Of a stretch of DNA of 64,000 nt, positions 55,463 through 64,000 are shown piece by piece. A model generated the notes under the pieces. That model made no database searches, had not been told where the DNA came from, and was given only the letters and a program-made list of their open reading frames with translations. The DNA lies in contig NZ_BBZI01000012.1 in the NCBI RefSeq assembly GCF_008974245.1, positions 1-64,000 on the forward strand, in the 5' to 3' direction. The DNA is from Streptomyces abyssomicinicus (GTDB lineage Bacteria > Actinomycetota > Actinomycetes > Streptomycetales > Streptomycetaceae). Made by a program: the position numbers and the translations under genes. The number at the start of each line of letters is the position of its first letter. Within the stretch, counting starts at the first letter, position 1.

Positions 55463-56092
55463 ATGCGCAACAGGCGTTCCGCGTTACTGGCCGCAGCCGT
55501 CCTGGCCGGTGCCGCCTCCTTCGGCGGCATGACCTCGGCGACCGCCGCCCCGACCGCCAACAACGTCCTCACCTACGCCAGTCTGGGCGGCGCCGCGGTA
55601 CCGGTCGGCGCCCAGCTGTCGGCCTCCGGGACGGTCTCGCTGAGCAGCACCGTCCCGGTCGGGTCGGTCAACTGTTCCTCCTCCAGCTTCGCGGCGAAGG
55701 TGGCGACCAACCCGGCCGCCCCGGGCACCGCCACGGAGAGCAACGTCGCCGTGGGCATCAGCGCCCCGTCCTGCACCATCTCGCTGCCCGGCGCCACGGG
55801 CGTCAACAGCATCGCCGTCGACCTGGCGAGCGCCACCGTCCACTCCAACAAGACGGTGACCGTCTCCCCGATCAGGGCGGTCAGCGAGCTGGACAGCCTG
55901 TTCGGTCCCGTGGAGTGCGTCTACGAGGCGGCCTCGATCACCGGCACCGCCAGCAACACGGACAACTCCATCACGTTCACCAACCAGCCGCTCAACCTGA
56001 CCAACAGCGAGCCGACCTGCCCGCTGGTGACCAGGTTCAGCGCCACCTACAAGCCGGTCTCCGGCCCGGGTGGCAAGGTGTTCGTCAACTGA
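55463..56092 (+). CDS. Secreted protein with a TTA codon in its signal peptide
   Basis: A 209-residue exported protein, unassigned. The signal peptide (RRSALLAAAVLAGAASFGG) ends near TSATA-APT. The mature part is Ser, Thr, Val and Asn-rich with several cysteines (VNCSSSS, APSCTI, VECVYE, PTCPLV) and looks like an all-beta fold. Codon 8 is TTA (55484-55486), the rare leucine codon read by the bldA tRNA in Streptomyces, so translation should depend on bldA. GAAAGGG is 7 bases before ATG 55463. It follows the previous secreted-protein gene by 99 bp and may be in the same operon. Confidence 0.85.
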   Translation: MRNRRSALLAAAVLAGAASFGGMTSATAAPTANNVLTYASLGGAAVPVGAQLSASGTVSLSSTVPVGSVNCSSSSFAAKVATNPAAPGTATESNVAVGISAPSCTISLPGATGVNSIAVDLASATVHSNKTVTVSPIRAVSELDSLFGPVECVYEAASITGTASNTDNSITFTNQPLNLTNSEPTCPLVTRFSATYKPVSGPGGKVFVN

Positions 56093-56122
56093 ACGGCCAC
56101 GCCCCGGGCCGGTGACCGGCCC

Positions 56123-56632
56123 TCAGGCGAGCAGTGAACCGAAGCCGTCCTCGCGAGCGAGCAGTTCCAGCTCGTCGAGGGCGGCCTCGGCGCGTTCGGC
56201 GGCGTGCGGGTCCCGCTCGCGCAGCCCGCTCGCCGCGAACTCGTCCTCGTCCAGCCGCAGCACCTGCCGGCCGTCGGCGGACCGCCACAGGTCCAGGTCC
56301 AGGTCCTCGACGACCACCTCGCCGCCGGTGCGCTCGGCGGGGCGGGTGACGTCGCAGTACCAGCCCTTGAGCGCGCCGGACGGGTCCCGGACCTCCTTCA
56401 CCGCGTACCAGCGGTCCCGCCAGTACCACTCGGTGAACAGGTCGCCCGGCTCGAACCGCACGAAGCCGAAGTCCCGGACACCCTCGCTCGCCCACTCGGC
56501 GCGCACGACGACCCGGACGCCGTCGTCGGAGAGCAGCTCGGCCGGGTAACGGATCTTGAGGCGCCCCGCCTTGTGCAGCACCACGTCGACCCGCTCCGGG
56601 CCGGGCGCGGCCTCAGCCGAGTTCGCGGACAT
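56123..56632 (-). CDS. DUF402 domain protein
   Basis: A 169-residue DUF402/FomD-like protein, a family that includes nucleoside di-/triphosphate hydrolases. The FGFVRFEPGDLFTEWYWRDRWYAVKEV region and the acidic DLDLDLWR segment (residues ~105-125) carry the conserved metal-binding-type Asp/Glu residues. AGGAGG is 6 bases before ATG 56632. The start overlaps the end of the upstream GNAT gene by 20 bases, so the two form an operon. A small GGGCCG/CGGCCC hairpin lies near 56107-56123. Confidence 0.86.
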   Translation of the reverse strand: MSANSAEAAPGPERVDVVLHKAGRLKIRYPAELLSDDGVRVVVRAEWASEGVRDFGFVRFEPGDLFTEWYWRDRWYAVKEVRDPSGALKGWYCDVTRPAERTGGEVVVEDLDLDLWRSADGRQVLRLDEDEFAASGLRERDPHAAERAEAALDELELLAREDGFGSLLA

Positions 56633-57542
56633 GGTGGACCTCCTGTGCGCAGACCTGGTAACCGAGCCACCGGTTGACGGCGAGCATGGGCTCGTTGCCG
56701 GCGTCGTTGCCGGTGTGCGCCTCGGTGAAGCCGGCCGCCCGGGCACGGTGCAGGGAATCCGCCTTCACCAGCTTGGCCAGGCCCCGGCCGCGGTGGGCGC
56801 GGGCCGTGCCAGTCATGCCGGTGCCGTAGCGGGTGCCGCCGTCCGTGCGGACCGCGGTGAACGCCACGGGGCGGCCGTCGACGACGGCGACGGTGGCCAG
56901 GTCGTGGCGCTGGAGCGGATGGTGCCAGGTCTCCTCGAGCCAGGTCTCGAAGTCGTCGAACACGTAGTCCACGTCACCGGGCTCGTCGGCGGTGCACTCC
57001 GCGTCCAGCAGGAAGACGGGCCGCGGGTCGTCCGCGAAGTCCGCGACGGTCCGCAGCTCGACGCCCGGCGGCGGGGCGGGCACCGGCGGCAGTTCTGCCC
57101 GGGCGAGGTCCAGGCGCAGGAACTGGGCGGTGCTGCCGGGCCGGTAGCCGCGGCGGTCCGCGAAGACGCGGTGGGCGGGCTCGTCGAGGACCCAGGAGAA
57201 CACCTTGTGCGCGCCCAGTTCGGCGAGCCGCTTCTCACCGGCGTTCACCAGGGCGGTGCCCGCGCCGCGGCCGGTGCGGTCCGGGTGGACGTAGACGTTG
57301 AGCAGCGCCTGCCCGGGCTCGGGGCTCTCGTGGGCCAGGGAGAGCTGGGCGGTGCCGATCGCCTCGCCGTCCTCCTCCGCGAGCAGGGCCGTGTAGTGGC
57401 TGTCCGGATGGAGCCGGGCCAGCACGTGCTCGACCGAGTCGGCGGTGAAGAAGACGTACGGGAGCGCCAGCATCCGGATCCGGGCGAAGGCCTCGGCGTC
57501 GCCGCGGTTGCCCGGCCGGATGGCGCGTACGGAGACGGTCAT
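56613..57542 (-). CDS. GNAT-family acetyltransferase with two GNAT domains
   Basis: A 309-residue protein with tandem GNAT folds. The N-terminal domain has the acetyl-CoA motif VHPDRTGRGAGTALV (near residue 90); the C-terminal domain has the motif ARAHRGRGLAKLVKA (near residue 250). Two-domain GNAT proteins of this type include mycothiol-synthase-like enzymes, but the sequence does not show which substrate is used. ATG 57542 is preceded by TACCGT 7 bases upstream and lacks a Shine-Dalgarno sequence. It is divergent from the GntR regulator gene, 76 bp away. Confidence 0.88.
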   Translation of the reverse strand: MTVSVRAIRPGNRGDAEAFARIRMLALPYVFFTADSVEHVLARLHPDSHYTALLAEEDGEAIGTAQLSLAHESPEPGQALLNVYVHPDRTGRGAGTALVNAGEKRLAELGAHKVFSWVLDEPAHRVFADRRGYRPGSTAQFLRLDLARAELPPVPAPPPGVELRTVADFADDPRPVFLLDAECTADEPGDVDYVFDDFETWLEETWHHPLQRHDLATVAVVDGRPVAFTAVRTDGGTRYGTGMTGTARAHRGRGLAKLVKADSLHRARAAGFTEAHTGNDAGNEPMLAVNRWLGYQVCAQEVHHVRELG

Positions 57543-57618
57543 GGCGGGGACGGTACGCGAGAGGGCGGTGGGCCGCCCTTCATTTTCCGGCCGTGGCCGG
57601 GTGCGGCAGAATCCGGGT

Positions 57619-58008
57619 GTGAGCAGCCTGAGGATCCGTATCGACGACCGAGCCGGCAGCCTTGCGCCCTACGAGCAGGTGCGGGCGCAGATCTCCGAAC
57701 AGGCGCGCTCCGGCGCCCTTCCGGTGGGGCACCGGCTGCCGACCGTGCGCGGCCTGGCCGAGACGCTGGGGCTGGCGGCCAACACCGTGGCCAAGGCGTA
57801 CCGGGCGCTGGAGGCGGACGGGGTGATCGAGACCCGGGGACGCAACGGCACCTTCGTGGCCGCGGCCGGGGCGGCGGCGGAGCGGGCGGTGGCCGCGGCG
57901 GCCCGGGAGTACGCGGAGCGGGCCCGGCGGCTCGGACTGGACGCGGAGGCGGCGCGCCGCGCGGCCGAGGAGGCGGTGCGCGCGGTCTACGACGGGACCG
58001 CGCACTGA
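57619..58008 (+). CDS. GntR-family regulator, YtrA-like short form
   Basis: A 129-residue GntR regulator. The winged helix (residues ~10-75; PYEQVRAQISEQARSGALPVG, then LPTVRGLAETLGLAANTVAKAYRALE) is canonical; only a short helical Ala/Arg/Glu-rich C-terminus follows, so it belongs to the YtrA-like group, which lacks a big effector domain and often controls ABC transporters. No such transporter is adjacent. GTG 57619 is 6 bases after CAGAAT with no Shine-Dalgarno sequence. The divergent GNAT gene is a candidate target. Confidence 0.88.
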   Translation: MSSLRIRIDDRAGSLAPYEQVRAQISEQARSGALPVGHRLPTVRGLAETLGLAANTVAKAYRALEADGVIETRGRNGTFVAAAGAAAERAVAAAAREYAERARRLGLDAEAARRAAEEAVRAVYDGTAH

Positions 58009-58019
58009 CCGCCACCGAC

Positions 58020-58262
58020 GCCGCGTGCCGACCCTCACGGCCGGCGCCGCGTGCCCGACCGTCACGGCCGGCGCCGCACGCCGACGGCCGCGGCCGGCAA
58101 AGCGCGTTGACCGCCGTGACTGTCGCCGCCTGTCGACCGCCGCGCGCCGACCGCCGCGTGCCGATCCGCACGGCCGGTGCCGGGTGTCGACGGTCACGAG
58201 TGGTGCCGCGTGCCGACCGTCACGGCCGGCGCCGCGCGGTGGCCGTCACGGCACGGGCCGCG
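58020..58262 (+). repeat. Degenerate 26-bp tandem repeats
   Basis: Units of the form GCCGCGTGCCGACC-TCACGGCCGG recur with a period of about 26 bp through the interval between the GntR and ABM genes; the best copies are at 58020-58072 and 58206-58232. Open frames on both strands here are repeat artefacts. Confidence 0.75.
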
Positions 58263-58266
58263 CGGG

Positions 58267-58647
58267 TCAGTCCCGCGCAGGGTCCCGCCGGGCCCCGGCG
58301 CGGGAGAAACCGTGGCTCCGCTCCACCTTCGCCACGTGCAGCGTGTAGCTCTCGTACCACTCGTCCCGTCCGCGCCGCTGCGCCGCGCGGTGCTCGGCGT
58401 CGGTCCGCCACCGGGTGAGGGCGTCCGCGTCGCGGAAATACCCGACGGTGATGGCCGGCCCGCCGGGGGTCTGCGCGTGGTCCATCCCGAGGTACCCGGG
58501 GACGTCCTTCACCAGCTCCTCCATCCGCGCGGCGGTCTCGCCGTAGCCGTCCTGCTCCTGGCTGCGCACGGAGGTGAACACCACCGCGTAGTAAGGGGGT
58601 TCGAAGGCCGGGACGGGCGCGGAGGACGCTGCGGAGTGATCGTTCAT
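58267..58647 (-). CDS. Antibiotic biosynthesis monooxygenase (ABM)-domain protein
   Basis: A 126-residue protein with an ABM/dimeric alpha-beta barrel fold (residues ~17-110; YYAVVFTSVRSQEQDGYGE, then PGYLGMDHAQ and WRTDAEHRAAQRRGRDEWYESY). Relatives include heme-degrading or quinol monooxygenases and uncharacterised YqjZ-like proteins. ATG 58647 is 6 bases after TAACGT with no Shine-Dalgarno sequence, so the transcript is probably leaderless. Confidence 0.83.
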   Translation of the reverse strand: MNDHSAASSAPVPAFEPPYYAVVFTSVRSQEQDGYGETAARMEELVKDVPGYLGMDHAQTPGGPAITVGYFRDADALTRWRTDAEHRAAQRRGRDEWYESYTLHVAKVERSHGFSRAGARRDPARD

Positions 58648-58697
58648 GGGGCCACGTTAGGGCGGACGCGCAGCGGCGCTCCACCGCTTTCCGGTGA

Positions 58698-59450
58698 CTA
58701 GCGCGGCGTCCGGGTCACCTGCAGGCCCGCCGACCGGGCCGCCCGGGCGAAGCGGACGGCGTCGTGGACGGCGGCGCCGCCCGGGTCGTTGTTGAAGTAG
58801 ACGTGGAGGTCGCCCGACGGATACGCGGAGGCGGCCCGTTCCGCCCAGGTGCGCAGGGCGCGGGCGCCGTAGCGCGGCCAGGGCCGGGCCCGGCCCTCGT
58901 GGAGCCGGAGGTAACCCCAGCCGGCGGTGCGCCACAGCGGGGTCACCGGCCGGGAACCGCGGTCCGCCCAGCACAGCGCGGCGCCCCGGTCCTCCAGCAC
59001 CGCCCGCACCCGGTCCGTCCACCACGACTCGTGCCGCGGCTCCACCGCGACCCGCACCCCGGACGGGAAGCAGGCCAGGCAGGCGTCGAGCAGGCCGGCG
59101 TCGGCGCGCAGGGTCGGCGGCAGCTGGAGGAGCACCGGGCCGAGCCGGTCGCCGAGGCCGCCCGCGTGGCCGAGCAGGCGCTCCACCGGCTCGGCGGGAT
59201 CCCTCAGCCGCTTGACGTGCGTCAGGAACCGGCTCGCCTTGACGGCGACCGTGAAGTCCCCGGGCGTCCGCTCCCGCCAGCCGGCGAAGGTCTCGCGGGA
59301 GGGCAGCCGGTAGAAGGCGTTGTTGCTCTCCACGGTGGCGAACCGTGCGGCGTACTCCTCCAGCCACCGCCGCACGGGCGTGCCCTCCGGGTAGAGCACG
59401 CCGCGCCAGTCCTTGTACTGCCAGCCCGAGGTGCCGACGTAGACGGTCAT
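58698..59450 (-). CDS. DUF72 (YecE-like) protein
   Basis: A 250-residue TIM-barrel-like protein of the DUF72 family. The family opening VYVGTSGWQYKDWRG, the core FTVAVKASRFLTHVKRL, the LLQLPP motif and VAVEPRHESWW are clear, as is DLHVYFNND near the C-terminus. Function is unknown. ATG 59450 has only a weak GATGGCGG upstream. The AAA ATPase gene starts its stop codon 15 bp away on the same strand, so cotranscription is possible. Confidence 0.9.
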   Translation of the reverse strand: MTVYVGTSGWQYKDWRGVLYPEGTPVRRWLEEYAARFATVESNNAFYRLPSRETFAGWRERTPGDFTVAVKASRFLTHVKRLRDPAEPVERLLGHAGGLGDRLGPVLLQLPPTLRADAGLLDACLACFPSGVRVAVEPRHESWWTDRVRAVLEDRGAALCWADRGSRPVTPLWRTAGWGYLRLHEGRARPWPRYGARALRTWAERAASAYPSGDLHVYFNNDPGGAAVHDAVRFARAARSAGLQVTRTPR

Positions 59451-59465
59451 ACCGCCATCAAAGCA

Positions 59466-60572
<1,107 letters not shown>

Positions 60573-60762
60573 GGGGTCCATGATCCGTGGGATCGGCCGC
60601 GGACGCACGGCCTTTCTCTCATCGGCGCCCGCAGGAGGCGCCCCGGCCGCCGTCGGAGACGCCCCGGCCGGTTCCGGGCGCCGCCGGAGACGCACGTGCC
60701 GGCTCCGGGCAGGCGGTCCGCGTGCCGGACGCCGGAACCGGCACGCGAACCCCTTGCCCGGG

Positions 60763-61629
60763 TCAGCCGGCGCGCGGGACGAGCCGCCGTGCCGCCCGCA
60801 CCGCCGCGTAGCCCTTGGTGAGGGCCCGGTCGACGGCGAAGTTCCGCCCCAGGGCGTGCCCGTGGAGCAGCCGGAGGAACTCCCCGGCCCCCGTGCTCCG
60901 CCGCACGGTCACCCGGCGCAGGGCGTACGGTCCCTGCGCCCGCCGGGCCAGGCCGTTGCCGACGGCGAGGGCCTGGGCGAAGCCCGCCTCCCGGACCGCC
61001 CGGCGGACCCGGCGCGTGGAGTGGCCGTACGGGTAGGCGAACGACGCGGGCGCGGAGCCGAGTTGGCCGGCGACGACGGCCCGGCACAGGCCCAGCTCCC
61101 TGGCCAGCGCCTCCTCCCCGATCAGGTCGAGCGGCGGATGGGTGTGGCTGTGCCCGCCGATCTCCACGCCGAAGGCGGCGAGTTCGCGGACCTGGTCCCA
61201 GTCCAGCATGGCGTCCGGGGCGCCCCCGGCGTCGTGCTCCCCGCGCAGCCAGCCGGTGGTCACGAAGACGGTGGCCGGGAAGCCGTGCCGGGCCAGTTCC
61301 GGCAGCGCGTGGCGGTGGACCCCCTCGTACCCGTCGTCGAAGGTGATCAGCACCGGCCGCTCCGGCAGGGGCCCCCCGTGGCGCCAGGCGGCGGCCAGGG
61401 TGGCGGTGTCCACGGGGGTGAAGCCCTCGGCGGCGATCACCGACAGCTGGCCGGCGAACGCGGCCGGGGTGACCGACAGCCCCCGTGCGGCCGCGTTCGG
61501 CGCGTCGGCGACCGCGTGGTACATCAGTACCGGGACGGCCCGGCCGGCGCCCGGCCCGGGCGGGCCGGACCGCCCGGGGCCGTCCGCGTCCCGTCCGGCG
61601 CCTTCGCCGCCTTGGTGAAGGTCAGTCAT
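60763..61629 (-). CDS. Polysaccharide deacetylase family protein
   Basis: A 288-residue NodB-type deacetylase. The metal-binding TFDDGYEG motif near residue 96, HSHTHP near residue 162, and the AYPYG motif near residue 195 are intact. There is no signal peptide or membrane helix, so a cytoplasmic location is most likely, unlike typical chitin/peptidoglycan deacetylases. GAGGGGG is 8 bases before ATG 61629, which overlaps the glycosyltransferase stop by 8 bases. It is the last gene of a three-gene minus-strand operon, suggesting modification of the sugar made by the two glycosyltransferases. Confidence 0.9.
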   Translation of the reverse strand: MTDLHQGGEGAGRDADGPGRSGPPGPGAGRAVPVLMYHAVADAPNAAARGLSVTPAAFAGQLSVIAAEGFTPVDTATLAAAWRHGGPLPERPVLITFDDGYEGVHRHALPELARHGFPATVFVTTGWLRGEHDAGGAPDAMLDWDQVRELAAFGVEIGGHSHTHPPLDLIGEEALARELGLCRAVVAGQLGSAPASFAYPYGHSTRRVRRAVREAGFAQALAVGNGLARRAQGPYALRRVTVRRSTGAGEFLRLLHGHALGRNFAVDRALTKGYAAVRAARRLVPRAG

Positions 61630-62695
61630 GTCCGGCCGCCCCCTCGCCGGCCGGACCGTCACCCCGGCCCCGCGCCACGGGGGACGGAGGGACGGCGAAC
61701 TTCGCGCCCTCCCGCCGGACGCGCACCGTGCCGGTCAGGTAGCCGGCCGCCGTGACCAGGGCCCCGGTCACGATCGCCCCGGCCCGGCCGGCCCCTCCCG
61801 GCCGGCCGCGCACCGCGTCCGCCAGGCCGCGGGCCACCCCGGCGGGCAGCACCCGGGTGGCGTACCGGCGTTCGGACTCCAGCCCCTTGTCCACGCCCAC
61901 GCTCCGGGCGACCAGCGCCTTGGAGAGTCCTTCGGCATAGGTCCGGGTCCGGAAGTAGCCGAACCGCTCCCGCGCCGCGGGCACCCGGTGGTGGATGACC
62001 GCCCGGTCGTCGATCAGCAGCACCGCCCCGGGCAGCGCGCGGGCGAGGCGGATGCACAGCTCGGTCTCCTCGCAGCCCAGCGGCCGCCGGTCGCCGTCCC
62101 GTCCGATGCCCGTGGCGAAGCCGCCGGCCGCCTCGAAGGCGGTGCGCCGGAACGAGGCGTTGCCGCCCAGCACGTTGCGCACCCGCACCCGGCCGGGCGG
62201 CAGGCCGCGGTAGGTGCAGCCCACCACCCAGTCGAACTCCTCCGGGAACCAGGGAGGCCGGCGGCCCGACTCCCAGGCGGGCTCGGTGCGGCCCCCGACC
62301 GCCATCACCCGGGGGTCGTCGTACGCCTCGGCGAAGTGGCGCAGCCACCTCGGGTCGGCCACCGCGTCGTCGTCCAGGAAGGCGACCACCTCCCCCCGGG
62401 CCTCGGCGATGCCGGTGTTCCGCCCGGCGGACAGGCCGCGCGGGCCGGCGTTGGCGACCACCCGCACCGAGGGCTCGTCCTTGTACTCCCGCTCGAGCCT
62501 CTCCCGCAGCACCGGGTTGTGGTCGGCCACCAGCAGGGTCTCCAGGGCGGGCCGGGACTGCGCCCGCACCGATGCCACCGCGGCGAGGATGTCCGCCCAG
62601 CGGTCCTCGGTGTAGACGCAGATCACCACCGAGATCTCCGGCAGTGCCGGGCCGGCCGGCAGCCCGCTCCTGTCGTGTGCGGCGGGCCTCGTCAC
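61622..62695 (-). CDS. Glycosyltransferase family 2 protein
   Basis: A 357-residue GT-A glycosyltransferase. ISVVICVYTEDRWADI starts the domain; the DxD-type motif is FLDDDAVADPRW, and GGNASFRRTAFEAAGGF followed by EETELCIRLAR supplies the acceptor-side ED motif. The C-terminal ~90 residues include hydrophobic segments (AGAIVTGALVTAAGYL) that may anchor it to the membrane. GTG 62695 overlaps the upstream stop as GTGA; the following deacetylase start overlaps its stop. The sugar and acceptor are unknown. Confidence 0.9.
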   Translation of the reverse strand: MTRPAAHDRSGLPAGPALPEISVVICVYTEDRWADILAAVASVRAQSRPALETLLVADHNPVLRERLEREYKDEPSVRVVANAGPRGLSAGRNTGIAEARGEVVAFLDDDAVADPRWLRHFAEAYDDPRVMAVGGRTEPAWESGRRPPWFPEEFDWVVGCTYRGLPPGRVRVRNVLGGNASFRRTAFEAAGGFATGIGRDGDRRPLGCEETELCIRLARALPGAVLLIDDRAVIHHRVPAARERFGYFRTRTYAEGLSKALVARSVGVDKGLESERRYATRVLPAGVARGLADAVRGRPGGAGRAGAIVTGALVTAAGYLTGTVRVRREGAKFAVPPSPVARGRGDGPAGEGAAGHD

Positions 62696-63516
62696 GACAC
62701 CTCGCCGGGGGTCGCGCCGAGCATCGGCGACGGGCGCGAACGCCCGCGCAGGGCCCGGCGGTTGGACCGCTCCGCCAGGATCACCCGGAGCACCCGCAAC
62801 CCGTCCCGGACCGCCCGCAGGTTGCTGACGCCGTGGATGCGCAGGTACTCGTGGCTGGGGATCTCCTGCACCTTGAGACCGGCCTTGACGACGCGGATGT
62901 TCATCAGGGTCTCGACCTCGAACCCGGTGCAGTCCAGGTCGATCCGGTCCAGGCAGTGACGCCAGAAGGCGTTGTAGCCGTAGCAGAGGTCGGTGTAGCG
63001 GGCGCCGAACTTCCGGTTGACGGCCGCGCACAGCATGCGGTTGCCCAGCTTGCGGACGAAGGTCATGTCGTCGGTGCCGCCGCCGTTGGCGAACCGTGAC
63101 CCCTTGGCGAAGTCCGCGCCGGAGACCAGGGCCGAGACGTAGCTGACGATCTCGTTGCCGTCGGCGGAGCCGTCCGCGTCGATCATGACGACGATGTCGC
63201 CGGTGCAGGCCGCGAACCCGGCGATCAGGGCGTCCCCCTTGCCCTTGCCGGTCTGCCGCACCACCTTGACGTCCGGCCACAGCTCACAGGCCACGGCCAC
63301 GGTGTCGTCGGTGGAGTCGCCGTCGACCAGGACCACCTCGTGGATCCAGTCCGGCAGGGTCTTGAAGACGTACGGAAGGTTCTCCGCCTCGTTCATGGCG
63401 GGGATCACCACGCTGACCGGTGGAGCGATGGCCAGGTGCGAGGTGATCGGCCGGTACCGGTCCGCCGCCGTGTAGATGTCGGGCCCCGGTGTGACCGGGG
63501 GCAGCACTGCGCTCAT
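62692..63516 (-). CDS. Glycosyltransferase family 2, polyprenyl-phosphate sugar transferase-like
   Basis: A 274-residue GT2 protein of the dolichol-phosphate mannosyltransferase type. VSVVIPAMNEAENLPYVF begins the domain, EVVLVDGDSTDDT follows, the metal site is VVMIDADGSADG, and KGSRFANGGGTDDMTFVRKLG is typical. It may load a sugar onto polyprenyl phosphate for later steps; the PIG-V-like transferase elsewhere in this window would use such a donor. ATG 63516 has GAGAGGGA about 10 bases upstream. First gene of a three-gene operon. Confidence 0.88.
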   Translation of the reverse strand: MSAVLPPVTPGPDIYTAADRYRPITSHLAIAPPVSVVIPAMNEAENLPYVFKTLPDWIHEVVLVDGDSTDDTVAVACELWPDVKVVRQTGKGKGDALIAGFAACTGDIVVMIDADGSADGNEIVSYVSALVSGADFAKGSRFANGGGTDDMTFVRKLGNRMLCAAVNRKFGARYTDLCYGYNAFWRHCLDRIDLDCTGFEVETLMNIRVVKAGLKVQEIPSHEYLRIHGVSNLRAVRDGLRVLRVILAERSNRRALRGRSRPSPMLGATPGEVS

Positions 63517-64000
63517 GGGTCTGGTCCCTCTCGTCCGGCGGACCGCCCACCCCCGGGCGGCCGCTGTGAGTCCGGTTCGAAAGGGGGGTTCTCACCTACG
63601 GCATGCAGGAAGGGATCTCCACGCGTGCCGGGTGAGCCGGCAGAACTGTCCGGGCCCCGTTGGCCGGAGCCCGGGCGCGCGGCACGACTCGAGGACCGGT
63701 CGTGTCATCGAGCACCCCCCTACCGCGCGACCGCCCCTGTCCGTCCTGGCTCCGAGCCCTCCCCCTGAACCGCACAACGACGGACCGGTGCGTATGAGAT
63801 GTATGACGATATTGGCAATTGGTCGGTAATCGCAATACCTGAAAGGTGATCCGACGGTTTGCCGGGATGAGGCGTTCCGTCCGTTTACCGACCCGATCGC
63901 CGGATGACGGGCCCAATCTGACGCAATGACGGGACGGCGGTCAAGATGCCGAATTCGCACGTGACACGCGTTAACTGATGGTTCATCGGGGATTGGGTGG
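63517..64000 (-). promoter_or_regulatory. Upstream region of the glycan operon
   Basis: No gene is seen in these 484 bp; open frames are short and lack start signals. On the minus strand, TTGCGA (63835-63830) and TATCGT (63811-63806) are 18 bp apart and may be the operon promoter, which would give a leader of about 280 nt. The region from 63790 to 63850 is AT-richer than its surroundings. Confidence 0.45.

Noticed and set aside
63476..63829. 117-residue plus-strand frame at the right end
   Set aside because: Poor composition, no start signal, and it overlaps the start region of the minus-strand glycosyltransferase.

Overview
The window is chromosomal DNA from a high-GC actinomycete, almost certainly a Streptomyces. 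The basis is very high GC with strong third-position GC, frequent GTG starts, a single in-frame TTA codon, an iron box and an SOS box of actinobacterial type, a CvnABCD conservon, a second SepF-like protein, and Streptomyces-typical families (DUF6230, DUF6114, DUF5685, streptogrisin-type protease). From memory, the gene order resembles the S. coelicolor SCO17xx region running from the DUF1015/HAD genes to dnaE2; I could not check this. No prophage, insertion sequence, CRISPR array, tRNA or rRNA was found. The exciting features are small-scale: operators, leaderless promoters, repeats, and unusual domains.

Layout. 0-2.5 kb: a terminator from an upstream unit, then a gene for a protein with a ~450-residue Arg/Asp/Gly repeat arm, a helical (TPR-like) core and an acidic tail. 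2.5-8 kb: DUF1015 protein, HAD phosphatase, and an iron-siderophore importer (two permeases and an ATPase) behind a perfect iron box. 8-13.7 kb: SCP2-like protein, small conserved gene, tlyA, NAD kinase, recN, glycosyltransferase. 13.7-14.3 kb: an intergenic inverted-repeat element. 14.3-22.7 kb: GH15 glucanase (minus), pyrG, Nudix ADP-ribose hydrolase, STAND/TPR protein, ald. 23-27.8 kb: orphan ParA, ribbon-helix-helix-like protein, scpA, scpB, RluB-type pseudouridine synthase, tightly packed. 27.9-33.4 kb: ADP-ribosylglycohydrolase behind a palindrome, then tyrA-cmk-plsC-der. 33.5-41.7 kb: small conserved, secreted and membrane proteins (Rpf/LysM lipoprotein, I78 inhibitor, PAP2 phosphatase, PIG-V-like mannosyltransferase, MFS exporter, SepF2). 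42-47.4 kb: DUF5685 protein with a cysteine-rich tail and the CvnABCD conservon. 48-52.6 kb: streptogrisin B-type protease and SOS-controlled dnaE2. 52.7-56.1 kb: two membrane/secreted genes facing two secreted-protein genes, the last with a TTA codon. 56.1-63.5 kb: DUF402, GNAT, GntR, ABM, DUF72, AAA ATPase, then a deacetylase and two GT2 glycosyltransferases in one minus-strand operon.

How the genes work together. The clearest functional units are the iron importer with its operator, the ParA/RHH/ScpA/ScpB/RluB chromosome-maintenance operon, the tyrA-cmk-plsC-der housekeeping cluster, the four-gene conservon (sensor kinase, roadblock protein, DUF742 protein, Ras-like GTPase), the divergent secreted-protein cluster, and the cell-surface glycan operon at the right end. 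A recurring property is that many starts sit 6-8 bases after a -10 hexamer of TANNNT type with no Shine-Dalgarno sequence, so leaderless transcripts are probably common here.
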